Below are positions 25,128 to 37,262 of a stretch of DNA of 64,000 nucleotides, one piece after another. The stretch is from Azolla pinnata. Its lineage: Eukaryota; Streptophyta; Polypodiopsida; Salviniales; Salviniaceae. Below the pieces are notes generated by a model, which had not been told where the DNA came from, ran no database searches, and worked only from the letters and a program-made list of their open reading frames with translations. Positions within the stretch are counted from its first letter, which is position 1, and every line of letters starts with the position of its first letter. The stretch spans positions 1,276 through 65,275 of the forward strand of contig JBBBWG010033085.1 in assembly GCA_037176905.1 (NCBI GenBank). Reading direction: 5' to 3'. The translations under genes were made by a program, and so were the position numbers.

Positions 25128-26235
25128 ATATCTCGGAGTTGAATCATGTTAACCTTGCCTACTAACGACACTGAGCGCAAATTTTTGTCATCGGGCTTGA
25201 GAAAGCTTGTAAATTATGATGTTATTTTTGTTTTTCTCTACATAGGCTTAATTACACTCAGGTTCTCCTAAATGTAAAAAAAATAATTATCCACCATGAT
25301 TACCATGGCAGGAAATTTTCCATGCTTGTGTTTTATCTGAGAGCTTGTAAATGAAGTTACAAGGTTCATCTCTCACGAGTCTCGATACCAAAGAAACATT
25401 TTATTAAAAGAGCATGATTCTGATGTGTAATATGCCCATTATTTTGTGACAGGCATGATAACTTACAAAGGCAATGTTGCGTATTGATGTAAATCGGGTA
25501 GAAATTGATTTATACCATGATCTTCTCGAGTCACAAAAGAGTGATTTACAAAGGCAAAAGAGGCAAACCATCCAAAATACCATTAAATCGAAAATATCCC
25601 TTTAAAACATAATAATTATAATTGTTTGTTCTAGCTTGAGTAAATTAATGGTTTAGGTTAGGGTTGGAGTTGAAGCTTGGGTCAGGGTAGTGTTAAAATT
25701 AAAACATGATTAGGGTTACAACTAAAGTTTAAGGTTAACATAGAAATTCACATTTATTTAGTATATGATATAGTTTGTGTTTTATGTCTTTTCAGTAATT
25801 ACCGATTTAAATCGACAAAAATCACTATAGGAAGACAAAATTTGAAGTATATTAAACATGCTCTTATATAGAAAGAATAGTCCAGCACTAAATCCCAGAA
25901 TATATTCTGCAGTTTCAATATTTTATCTGCTATCTATGCCTGTGATACAAGCCAATTTAAGCAACTAATTCTCAAATAATCATTTTCTTCATCCAGTCCA
26001 AAACAAGCAGGAGATTACGATCATATCGATGATTTTAAGAGACATAAGTTACCTTTCACGTCAAAGCCTCAATGCTTTTCAGTTCAACTTGTGGTTCCCA
26101 ACGAGAAATTGTATTGAATTATTTACACATCTCAAGGATAATGTACACACACGTTAGAAGAGACCTCTCACCAAATTCCAAGCTTTACTGACCATGTTAC
26201 TCTTACTTCATGTAACTTCCATGCGAATAGAGCAT
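25128..26235. other. Intergenic region between convergent genes
   Basis: It separates the 3' ends of the helicase (plus) and the GST-N/thioredoxin-like gene (minus), so both 3' untranslated regions lie here. A short run of degenerate GGTTAGGGTT-like motifs is at about 25650-25735. No coding segment is apparent. Confidence 0.6.
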
Positions 26236-29200
26236 TCAAGCAGTGTAGTTCTTGAAAAGATATTGAACAATATCTTCATAATTGCTGACACTGACATCTG
26301 TGTTGGGGTCTACCAAGAAAGGAACCTGTATTATCATCCGTAACTCTTATGAATTTCATTTCACAAGACGGAACCAACTGGAACATCACATTTTATACCA
26401 AAGAGAAGCTTAGATTGCAAACCTCTTGAAAACCTTCAATTTGTTTAGAAGAGTTCACAGAGCCGACTCCTACGTTGCATAAGACGTATGGAAGCTCTAG
26501 TTCACATAAAGCTTCTCGCACTATCCTGGCAAACTGAAAACCCATTTTCCAAACAGAGTACAAACACCCGTATTCACCCTCTCTGTCCTTGGATATGAAA
26601 CTTCCCAAGTAAAATGATTCAATGAAATAATTTGTATACCAACCTGGTTATTTTCATAAGAATAGAGTATTAGCTTCTTTTCTGGAACATTCATGGTTGC
26701 ATCTTTCCATCTTGTCATACCACGACCTGCTCGCAGCAATGTAGGGACCCATCCAGTAAGTATTGTGCTGTTTATTTGATAATAAACATATTTTCAATGT
26801 AAGGATTTGGTTCAAACATTAAGCAAAAGAACATCGATCCCACATATTGCAACTGTTAAACAATACCTTTCCAAAAGCCCAAACGAAGGTTCCTTGCCAC
26901 CACCATATGTGCTGAAAAGATACTTCACAATATCTCCTATTTATACACACACAAAAGATCAAGATACATACATATATATGTATGTATATATGTTTCATGT
27001 ATGAATCATAAAGCGGGAATAACAACCTACCACTTTCATACAGACGGACACCTGTATTGACATCAACAAGATAAGGGAATCTGTAAATACCATGGTAATG
27101 ATAAATTCTGTGGGGTCAGCATGTACCATAGACCCAACCCTCTCGATAGTCAGCACATCACAAAAAAGGATCACTAATCATTAAGGTAAAAAAGGCTTTA
27201 AGATGAGGACTGGATGAGGGCCTACTTGGCAGTATTTGGCAATTTCCCAGAGTGCCTTATTTCTCAGTTTTCTAATGATTATTCACTCGATTGAAAATCA
27301 TATCGTTCTTTCATATGGGTACAAAGGTACAATTCACAGCTCTGATGGTGAATCATACCTTCCCTTAATGTATTCCGAGATAAAGTTTTGCTTTAGTATG
27401 CTAGAATGTAAAATTTCTCTGCATGATTGCATTGGTTTTAGATGAAGTCACTTTTTCCAATCGTCACCACATGCAATTATCACTCTTGTATTGACATAAA
27501 TCGTGGAATTCTCACTTACTGCTCTTTGCCACCACTTGCCATAACTATACTGCGATGATGAATAGATCCTTTTGGGCAAGGATATATCTGCATACAAGAT
27601 AAAGTAATGAAAGAGTTAGTAAATAATAAGATAAACCAAGATTGTGAGGAGTATACAAAAACTACCTCAGCAGTAAGATCTAGTTCAGTCAACGCCTCTC
27701 TCACCCTCCTACAAAAAGGACATGCCTCTACCAACAAAACCATCATAGTTTGACAATAAATTTATAAGTAATTTATATAAGTTCTCTGGCGGTTATGTCA
27801 CCATTTGACTCAAAAGCAACTACAATGAAAAGACGTCATCAAAGAAATGTCCAGTTGCCAGTACTAAAGCTCATAAATCAATACATGAAGTATGAATCTG
27901 TCAAAGATGTAAATAGCATTACATGGCTACTCTCAAGGGAATGTGGTTACTACTGGGGAAAAATCTTGTGAGAACTAATATCGCTCACATATGATTCTGT
28001 GACTGATGAAATACAATAAGACTATGGAGCAAGAAAAAAGGTCACACTCGAGAAGCAAAAAGGGTGAACTGAGAGAGTCAAATATTATACTTACAACCAT
28101 AAATTGGAAGATTGTGTCACATGAACATTGTGAATGAACATTCTAGTTACTAGTCGAGAATGGTGAAGTAATTTAAACCATTCTTGTTAGCAAAACATGT
28201 GGAATGTAGCAACAGTGCATAACAATGTTTAGAAGCCTCTAGCTTGATGATGCTTGGATATTTAAGACGAGAACCAGCACATCTTTTGGAACTTATTTAA
28301 ACTGAAGAAAACCGTAGAGACCTGAGAAAGTCTGTCAATGTCTTACTGGGGATATTACCTGATAATTTGTAGAAACAGAGGCTAGCAGGCCAGAAAATTA
28401 TTATTATTCTTTTCACCATCCTGCGTATGGTGTTCCTAGAAGAGGTGGCTTCCTATTGGGGATATTGCCTGATAATTTGGAGAAACAGGCCAGATAATTT
28501 GGAGAAACACGCCCCACCTTTTCACCATCCTGCGTATGGTGTTCCTAGAAGAGAGGCTAACAGGCCAGATAAATACAATTATCCTATTAACCATCCTTCG
28601 CATGGTATCCCTAGAAAAGGTTGGCCATTCCTAGATAAGTTAGGGATGACAATCTCAAGATATTATTTGCAGGACATTGATAAGATGTTGGCCATGCTAC
28701 AATATTTTCTCATGCAATTATTTCGATTTCACTCTCACTCTGTGTAAATATCCCACTCACTTCGTCACAAGTTTAACATTGTCTATGTTTAAAGATCAGG
28801 CTCTCACAAGCCAAGAAAGTAAAAAGGACAGATTCCATTCTGTGAATCCGTATTTAAGATAACATTGGGCTAATTTCCATGCATAAGTTGATTGAGAATA
28901 AACAGTCAAACCTTTCTTTAAAATGTTTATTGCTCATAAAAAATTGGGAAAGAACAAATAAAAGCATGTAATACAACGTACATACAAAATTGACACCGAA
29001 ATATTGAAGAAAAATGCAAAGAAACCATACCAAACTCATAAATCTGAATAGGTTGAAGCACATCTCTATTCTTGGCAATGTCAGCCATTTCTGATGTCAC
29101 TTTTGACCCCCACAGAATCCGTGCTAGGGAAGATGCTCCTGAAGTTGCAGTCTGAAAGAAACAAATTCATGGCTATTCTTGATAATGAATACAATCTATG

Positions 29201-30930
29201 ATCTTTGATCCATCAAACACCTTCCTGAAGAACCTAATTACAAAGAAGGGTTTAGAAGCAACACTCGACCAATCGTAGGTGCCAATTTGAAACAGACTGG
29301 AAAATTTTGGTCTAGATCTATCATTTTGCTTTGCAAAGATCCCTTGGAAAGGATCAATGGAAAGAAAATCACGGATACTATGCAGATCTTTAGAATGACA
29401 ACCTTGTTCCAATTTGATTATTATCTAAGCGAACTATAAAAGCAGATCCCATTAAACCTTACAGCATTCTATGTCTTCATTCCTTGCCATTTTGACACTA
29501 TGAATTGCAACTGTTGTTCTTTTTTTACTATATCAGCACTGCATTCACTATAAACTGTAAAAGCATGGTGTCAAAAACATCCTTCAAAGTTTACACCTTA
29601 TCCTGACTACATCTTTTTGCGTCTTGCATATATTGCACAAAAACTCTTTTCTGTGGAAGCATGGTTTACAAGGCTTTTGGGTCATAGTTCTAAAAACCTT
29701 TGCCATTGCTTTTCCTAGAACAAAAAATGCTCCATAAATGTGGGGAGCACGAGCTTATACACTAAACGCAGAAATCCCAGTTTAGATATGAAATTCTTTG
29801 TAATTGCAAGAGAAGCTCTTGTTGGATTTTTTGTCCCACACAAACATAGATTAAAGGAAGCATGACTTGTTAGTCCACTTTGCACGTGTACTAAAACAAC
29901 CAGAAATAAAGTCCTATGAGTTATTTGGGCATTGAAACCTTTAAGACTCATAAGCAACGATTGTTGATTTTTTGTTTTCTTTGTCACGGCAAATGCAAAC
30001 ACTAACCTTGAATTTGTTGAGCATCGTCTACATTTCCTTTGTAATTGTGAGACAAAATTTATGGGTTTTAATTGCCAATCAATAATGCAAACTGTAAAGA
30101 ACCATACCTTGGATATTCTCTCCTTATCAGAATAAAATAGAATAAGTTTTAACGTCCACAAACAGGACGATTTTGACCAATGGGACCTAGGTTTACATTG
30201 TTCTTGATGGGTGTCTCCTTCCTAAGACGTGATATCCATATCTTGGAGTAACAATTCTCTATGCAAGAACAAAAGTTCGCATATATGTGCTCAAGCTTCT
30301 AGGTGGTGCTTTAAGTATAACACTCAATGTGTCACAACCTCTTAATATGGCATCAAATCTTTCTCATATCACCCTATATGTGGACCAAGTTGAGAGCAAG
30401 TGATACTCATCTTCTACTATGCCTTCGTTGCATATTTAACATGTCTTCAATCTTGATGCACTTTGATGCCAACTTCAATACCTCACTTGTGTGATTGGGT
30501 ACGAAGTAATGTTAGGGCTCTACGAGAGTTTAAACTCGTATTGTTTTATGAGATATGACTGAATACGCATAGTGGGCATTCTTTCATTGTATTGGATCCA
30601 ACATTCGGGGTTGATATTTGTAGCATAGTATTCCTAACTTGTGCTTTCTTGCATCTTTCCATTTTGCCTTTAGACTTTCCATGAGCCACTCCTCGATGAT
30701 TACCTGTTGCACAGCATCAATCGGAAGCTCTACGCCCCACCTTTCGAAACATTTTCTCATATCAACCACCCACCCAGATGATAAGAATGGAAATGAGAGA
30801 AACTTGAACACAAAGGCAAAAAGAAACTCACCTCGAAGATACCACTCCGTGGAAGCGATGGGTCGCTGGCCTTCACATGAAAAGCATCATGAAAGAGCTG
30901 CCTTTTTAACGCCGCGATCGAGAACAGCAT
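26236..30930 (-). CDS. Protein with two GST N-terminal/thioredoxin-like domains (AT5G03880/AT4G10000 type)
   Basis: Nine exons on the minus strand: 30930-30832, 29151-29031, 27727-27666, 27587-27520, 27080-27031, 26936-26867, 26767-26644, 26533-26423, 26325-26236. Sum 795 nt, 264 residues, all phases consistent. The first domain begins IYEFEACPFCRRVREALTEL, with a CPFC redox pair, followed by YPCPKGSIHHR, GGKEQFPYLVDVNTGV and YESGDIVKYLF. A linker contains TGWVPTLLRAGRGM. The second domain (LILYSYENNQFARIVREALC) has no CxxC at the equivalent position, as in its plant homologues, and ends VPFLVDPNTDVSVSNYEDIV. Plant members of this family are plastid proteins of poorly defined redox or glutathione-related function. 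The 33-residue first exon could be a transit peptide. An ATG further upstream would read through the adjacent repeat array and is less likely. Introns reach 1.7 kb. Confidence 0.95.
28413..28620. repeat. Short repeated segment inside an intron of the GST-N/thioredoxin-like gene
   Basis: CACCATCCTGCGTATGGTGT followed by TCCTAGAAG occurs at about 28415 and again at about 28521, with a weaker third copy at about 28590. The GATAATTTGGAGAAACA.. segment between them is also repeated. On the plus strand the copies read HPAYGVPRR-like, which could be a relic of a periodic coding repeat. I recognise no family. Confidence 0.6.
30230..30810 (-). mobile_element. LINE-like remnant in intron 1 of the GST-N/thioredoxin-like gene
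   Basis: Minus-strand pieces in more than one frame resemble the region after the reverse transcriptase in some non-LTR retrotransposons. There is an open piece with WLMESLKAKWKDARKHK near 30811-30584. Further on, in another frame, CNEGIVEDEYHLL is followed by TYRVI and ERFDAIL, the C...VEDE.H pattern found in such elements. Stops and frame changes show it is dead. It is a different type from the zf-RVT LINE tail at 13 kb. The family call is tentative. Confidence 0.45.
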
Positions 30931-30954
30931 CGAAAGAGAGGAACAAAGAAAGTA

Positions 30955-32560
30955 CAAGTAGGTATACACAATGTACAAGCATGCATACCTAAGCACAGAA
31001 TATGTATGTACGCAAGTGCACACAAGAGACACTCCATCCGCTCCGACACACACATACACACTCCACCGTTCAGAAGCATACGGACACATTCAATCAATCA
31101 CTCAAGACACACACATACAAGAACTCCAATCACTCAGGCACCCGCTCTCTTTGCCCACACACATGGCGAACCATACATGCACACAGACATAGCACAGCGT
31201 ACGGGCACAGAAACGCGCGCATGTACCGAGAAGAGCTTGAGAAGAGGGCAAAGGAAGGAGAGGAGGCTGCTGCTGCGACCCGCCTCGTTGCTTGAAGAAG
31301 AGCAGGAAATCCTGGTGGGAGCTCGAAGGCGGAGCGGCCTCGTGCCACAAGGTCTGGGAGGCAGCAGAGCGGCGGGGCCGCAGGGCGAAGCAGGAGACAA
31401 CATCGCCATCGCCATCGCCATCGCCATCGCCAGAGTTCTCTCGCATGTGTATCATGCATGCATGTGCCCGCCACATGCATGTGCATGCCGCATCCATGTG
31501 CATGTTGCTAGGCCATGTGCATGTGGATGCGCATGTGCGCATGTTGCTATGCCATGTGCATGTGGGCATGTGCATGAATGCGTATGTCGTGCTTGGGCAT
31601 GTGCATGAATGCGTATGTCGTGCTTGGGCATGTGCCATGTGGGCATGTCGATGAACGTGTATGCTTGCGCATGTGATATGCATGCATGTCTTTAGGCACG
31701 TGCATGTGTGCATGCATGTCTATGCATGCACCCTCTGCAATGTGTATGTCTGTCATGTGCATGTGCATGTGGACATGGCTATGAATGTGTATGCCGTGCC
31801 TTGGGCATGTGCATGTACACATGTCTATGAATTTGTATGCCTGCGCATGTGATATGCATGCATGTCTTCAGGCACGTGCATGTGTGCATGCATGTCTACG
31901 CAGCGGATGCATATGCATCCTATGCAATGTGTATGCCCGTCATGTGCATGTGCATGCGCATGCGCATGTGCATGTGGGCATGGCTATGAATGTGTATGTC
32001 GTGCCGTGGGCATGTGCATGTCGCGCATGTCTGTGAATTTGTGTGTCTGCGCATGTGCGTGTGCGTATATCATGTGTGCATGTGCATGCATGTCTTTAGG
32101 CACATGCATGTGTGCATATGTCTATGCAGCTTCTGCTTATGCATCTTGTGGATCTGTCATGTGCATGTGCATGCGGGCATGTCTATGAATGTGTATATCA
32201 TGCCTTGGGCATGCATGTGTATGTGCATGTGCGCATGTCTGTGAATTTGTATGTCCGTGCATGTGCGTGTGCGTATCATGTATGTATATGCACGCATGTG
32301 TCGTGTGTCTTATGTATGTATACGACGGGTGTTCGTGGGCATGTACATGTGCATACGTGCATATGTCCATGTTGAGCATGTGCATGATGTGTATGTGCAG
32401 TCTGCAGCATGCATGTCCACTTTGCGTACATACGTGTATGTGTCAAGGTGATGTGCCATCCATGTGAGCACACATGTATGTGGATGTGCACACATGTCGG
32501 TGGATGTGCGTGTCCATGCTTGTGCATGCATCTACATGTCCATGCCATAGTGGGGAGTGT
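30955..32560. repeat. CATG/ACAC simple-sequence field with higher-order repeats
   Basis: From 30955 to about 31200 it is ACACA/CATAC-rich. A CGCCAT hexamer run lies at about 31403-31432. From about 31440 to 32540 it is GCATGTGCATG-rich. Within the latter, larger units repeat: GATATGCATGCATGTCTT.A followed by GGCACGTGCATGTGTGCATG occurs at about 31676 and 31850, and a related copy at about 32085. The motif TGAATG.GTATGTCGTGC is repeated more often. The field begins about 25 bp upstream of the start codon of the minus-strand gene at 30930. Very long open frames on both strands are artefacts of the repeat. Confidence 0.92.
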
Positions 32561-32604
32561 GCGATGCGTATGTGGACAAGCAGAGAGGACGAGGATCACT
32601 GTTA

Positions 32605-33165
32605 CTCATCCAATTGGTCGAAACGAAGTTGGGAGTGTTCAAAATCGATCACATGCCGCTAGTAGATTGAATCAATGCTGAGCATTTGATCGATTCGAAT
32701 GTTGCTTGCTAGAATCGAATCGGATCGAACGAAGGCACTGTCTCAGATCGATCCCGTCGATCAAATGAGACAAAGCTAGCGTGCTCAAATCGATCATATG
32801 TCGTTGGTAGATCGAATAAGTTTCGAGCATTTGATCGATTTCTATACTATTTGCTGGATCGAGTCGGATCAACTGGAGCCTCTGTCACAGCCAATCCAAC
32901 CGGTCAAATGAAATGAAGCTAGCGTGCCTCGAATCAATCACATGCTGCTGGTAGATCGAACCACTGCCGAGCATTGGATCGACTGAATGTTGTCTTGCTT
33001 GATCAAATTGGGATCAAATGCAGCAAACCCATGCAATCGGCCGAACGAAATGAAGCTAGCATGCTCGAATCGATAACATGTTTGTCGCTGATAGATCGAA
33101 TCAGCACTGAGCAATGGATTGAATCGGATCAAATGTCGTCTTACTGGACTCGAATCAGCAAATTG
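32605..33165. repeat. About 145-bp tandem repeat, four diverged copies
   Basis: Copies start near 32605, 32754, 32898 and 33040. Shared blocks are CAAATGA.A..AAGCTAGC.TG, CTCGAATCGAT, ACATG..GCTGGTAGATCGAA, GAGCATT.GATCGA and GGATCAAATG. GATC and TCGA are strongly over-represented. I see no protein-coding content. Confidence 0.88.
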
Positions 33166-33858
33166 AGTTAACAAACTCTCCTCTTATTACAACATCAGCA
33201 ATTTACTTCGCCTGATATCAGTGCATTTTCTTTCTTGCTCTGAAGACCGACTTTGTGACTTACACCAAACATTCAAGCAAAAGAGGGCCCTTTTGTGCAA
33301 GCAATCGAATCACGATTACAGGCATGAGCTGCTCCCCTTTTCTAATTTGCTCTGCAATATGGGCCAAGATCAGCTTTAAACCAAGCACAAATCTTGATGC
33401 ATCCACTAGTATGCATGCATCCATCTTGCAAGTACTGTTTGGCTGTGAAATACAGAAGAAACCCAGTCTTAATTCAACAGTAGCTTTCCATTCTCAATGT
33501 TTGCTTGATAAGGTTTGTAGCTGGTCATGATATATGGCCACCTCCTTGCTTCAATTTGAGCAAAAAGACCAAATCAAAAGACTGCATCAGCAAACACTGC
33601 ATTTCCAATGAAATTTTTGGAGTACTACATCTCTCAATTGAGCCCACACTTACACACATTCCTGAGAAATGAGGAATCACCACCCAAGCAAGAAGATTGT
33701 ACAAAGAACCGGAAAAAAAAAACAAAAAAAAACCTTACATTATTCCCCTGTCTTGACCTCCGACATCTTCAGCCTCGATATTTACAAGGCGATATGAAAA
33801 GCATTTTTTAATAGCAACGGAAACAAATACATGCTACGACCTCCACACGTAGCTAGCT
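33166..33858. other. Intergenic stretch and CURT1 3' flank
   Basis: No conserved coding segment found. An A-rich run lies at about 33713-33731. The part next to 33859 should contain the CURT1 3' untranslated region. Confidence 0.5.
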
Positions 33859-35981
33859 TTACTCGGCCAGTGTCTTGTCTGTCCCAGTGATCTTTGATTT
33901 CCATTCCTCGATATCACTTGCGAGTTCCTTTCGGCTCTCCTATATATATATATATATATCAAGCATGCTCAAGGTTGTGAGAACTTAAAGAAAGAATTTT
34001 CTCTTTCTCTTTCCAAAGATGCATGCATTTTTTCAAAGAAACATATGCATCGGAGAGATGACTTGCAAAGAAATTACCTTGAAAAGAAGATACCTATACA
34101 CAAACCACCCGGTGTATACTAAACCCACAAGTTCTAGGATCTTTGGGAGCTGAAACAACACAGGGAATCAGGGTTAGGCAAAATGATCATAATATGATAA
34201 AACAATGGTTTTTGGATGTAAATGGGCAAACAATTTTGAAGTTGTCGAGCAAATACAAAAGAAAAGGAGAAACTCTTACCAATGGCACAGAGTTCACTGC
34301 ACTCAGGACAGTCGATGAAAGCCAGAGAGCAACGAGAGCACCTCCACCATAAATAAAGACATTCGTCTTATTTTCGATAGCATCCCACTAGATACAGACA
34401 AGAGGACACATTGCTTTTATTTGTGGATATGAACATGTACATACTAGAATACATGTACTACATACGTTCACCTCCAATATCATCTACCTTGGCCTTGAGA
34501 TCTCCAATAAGTTCTTCAGTGTCCAAGCTCGTCTCAGTGGCTGTGGTTGTGGTAGCTTCTTCTGTCGAAGTCGTGGCTTGAACAACAAGGCGTGCAAATC
34601 TTTGTGATCCTAGACACAAATGTATACACACACGTATGTATATGTATAAATAACAATCTAGTTCTTTTACCACTATATCGTATGAATAGCGAGAAATGAA
34701 CTTTGTATAAGTTTTTGGTTCTCTATTTAGCAAATGACAGCCCTTTTGGCATCGACCAGGCAGCGTAACAAAAGCATCATGCCTGATCCCAGACAGTGTA
34801 GAACACACAGAATGCTGTTCGAGATCAAGAATGTCCAAGTTTTGTATTCTATCTAGTGGACAACCACTATGTTCTATTTCGGGCATCAACGGAAAATACA
34901 TCACCTATCCCCCTACATCAGCACGAGGTCTGATTCCCAGACATTGTGAAAACACATGAGATGTTCTTAACCTACTACGGACATTTGCTATGCTTCTAGG
35001 GCCGTCCATATTATGTTCCATATTGATTAATTTGTATAACTTGAATATGGATCTACAAAATTCCATCACCTATACTCATGTGCATATATATGCTACAGAG
35101 TCTTTTCAATCATTCAATGCAGGAATCCTATATGAAATTGATAGAATCATATCATCAGGGATCGACAAAAACAACAACATCAATAAATTTCAACGGTCTC
35201 AACATCAAAAATCGCATCCACTAATCAATGAGTGTCCACCCATATGCACACAAGAGAGGTTCCTAGATCAATCTACAGGAATGATTACTCAGCGCATCAA
35301 GAAATTATTCCACTCGCTATATTTTGTGTCAACAGGAAAACCTTCAAGGCTTATTTACTAATTCTAATAGATAGAACGACTACACCATAACCAAAGCCTT
35401 ATTTTCAAATGTATATATACTGTTCAAGAGTACACGTTCAGCTTCACTCCCTATAGGATTGAAGCGAGCCGACTCGGGCCAAATTTTCCACTTCCTTTAG
35501 ACCTAGATTTTATTTCCGGAAGTACAGCTTCATTGCCACTCTTTCAATCGGGGATTGAAATGAGATAATTTGGGCTAATATCTCACTCATCTTAGAGCGC
35601 AAACTGTTTTTCATTTGTATACAAAAGCTAAGCTTGAGAGAATAGCTTCCCCTTTGCTTTGTACGACATCAAAATGTGCGGATTTGGCACAAGATCTCAG
35701 TTGTTTCTAGTCCAAACTAGCTGGGAGTCCACGTACGGTGGAGTCTACAAAGCAGAGAAAGCAACGGAGAGCGCCAGATTTCGAGGTTAGGGTTAGGGTA
35801 TGGAGAAACTTTCACCTTTCAGCGAGGCAGAGGTGTGGACCTTGAGAGGGTTCCCCGCAAGAAAGGCCCTGCGAGAGGAGGAGGGGGGGGAGGAGGAGGA
35901 GGAGGAGGGCAGGAGGGAAGGGCGGGGCCCAGCGATGGACGAAGAAGCGGAGGCGGAAGAAGCAACAGCAACGGAGGCCAT
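33859..35981 (-). CDS. CURT1: CURVATURE THYLAKOID 1 (CURT1/CAAD domain) protein
   Basis: CURT1 proteins oligomerise at grana margins and bend thylakoid membranes. Five exons on the minus strand: 35981-35816, 34609-34488, 34387-34280, 34149-34078, 33939-33859. Total 549 nt, 182 residues, phases consistent. The start MASVAVASSASASSS begins a Ser/Pro/Ala-rich chloroplast transit peptide. After an acidic/Thr-rich segment (SLDTEELIGDLKAK), WDAIENKTNVFIYGGGALV opens the CAAD domain with transmembrane segment 1 (ALVALWLSSTVLSAVNSVPL). ILELVGLVYTGWFVYRYLLF is segment 2, and the tail ESRKELASDIEEWKSKI is the C-terminal amphipathic helix. This order and length fit the family. The last intron's acceptor is preceded by a TA repeat instead of a pyrimidine tract. 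A second in-frame upstream ATG exists (see findings). Confidence 0.96.
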
Positions 35982-35999
35982 GGCGGGATCCGAGAGACG

Positions 36000-36530
36000 C
36001 GCACGCACCTCCTTCTTTCCAAAACCCTGTTCCTCGCCTTCTCCTTCACCTTCACCTTCTCCTTCTCCTTCTCCTTCTGCTCCCTTCTTCTTCTTCTGCT
36101 GCTGCTGCTTCTGTGCCGGAGCTGATGATGATGATGGTGGTGGTGATGATGATGATGGTGATGATGGTGATGGTGATGATGATGATGGTAGTGATGATGG
36201 TGATGGTGGTGATGGTGGTGATTTACTGATGCTGGCGGTGGTGATGGTGATGATGGTGGTGCTGGTGATGATGATGGTGGTGCTGGTGATGTGGTGCTGG
36301 TGATGATGATGGTGGTGCTGGTGATGGTGATGATGGTGCTGGTGATGATGATGATGATGGTGCTGATGGTGATGATGATGATTATGGTGATGGTGATGGT
36401 GATGGTGATGGTCGTGATGGTGATGACGGTGACGATGATGATGGTGATGGTGATGATGGTGGTGATGATGGTGGTGGTGGTGATGCTGTGGCTGCTTCAT
36501 CTTTTTTCTTCTTGATTTCATTTTCATTTT
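36000..36530. repeat. CTT/CCT-rich tract and GATGGT (CATCAC) microsatellite upstream of CURT1
   Basis: 36028-36105 is CTT/CACCTT-rich and 36121-36495 is GAT/GGT triplets (CATCAC on the minus strand). The triplet phase is kept over the whole run, so the minus frame reads as poly-His. Located directly upstream of the CURT1 start codon, it probably covers leader or promoter. Confidence 0.92.
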
Positions 36531-36635
36531 CATCTAGCTTTCCTTTTATTTGTTTTTTCAGAAACTAGTTGCGCAAACTGAGAATCGATCCTCGACCACT
36601 CACTTATTTCATTTATTTATTCATATATCCATTTT

Positions 36636-36975
36636 ACATATGCATGCATGTGTGCATGCGTGTGTGCATGCGTGTGTGCATGCGTGTGTGTGCGTGTGTG
36701 CATGTATGTATGTGCGCATGCGTCTCTGTGTGTGTGTTCTATGCGTGCGCATGCCTATGCACAGAGTCTATGTTGATATGGAGATGTAGGAAGACATACA
36801 TGCATGCATGCGTGCGTGGATGTGTATATGCATGCAAGCATGCATACGCACATACAAATACGTCATGTGTGCATTGTCCGCATGCACAGATAGACAATGC
36901 TGATATGGAGATGTGAAGAAGGCATGCATCTATTGTTGCTGATGCGGAGATGCGAGAAGGCGCACATGCATGCAT
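36636..36975. repeat. CATG/TGTG simple-sequence array
   Basis: TGCATGCGTGTG-type repeats, mostly alternating purine-pyrimidine. A longer segment containing GCTGATATGGAGATG is repeated near 36770-36785, 36897-36916 and, more weakly, 36938-36953. This indicates a higher-order unit. Confidence 0.88.
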
Positions 36976-37124
36976 TCGGTGCCTGTGCCTAGAATTTTCC
37001 TTCATGTTGCCTTTCGGGGTTCTGCAGCGGCGGCACTGGCCAATTACATTCGAGGCATCATCATCATCCTTATCGTCAACACACCATTTCTCAGATGCAT
37101 GTACATGCAACAATATGCAATATG

Positions 37125-37262
37125 TCTATACACATGCATACATACATACACACACAGACACACATACACATACATACATACATACACATACATACACACA
37201 TACACATATACACACATACATACATACATACATACACACATACATACATACATACATACGCT
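37125..37262. repeat. ACAT/ACAC microsatellite
   Basis: About 140 bp of ACATACATACAC tetramers. Open frames through it read His/Thr/Tyr/Ile and are artefacts. Confidence 0.95.

Noticed and set aside
31002-32600. Overlapping 100-200 codon frames
   Set aside because: Same simple-sequence artefact; no domain, and open on both strands at once.
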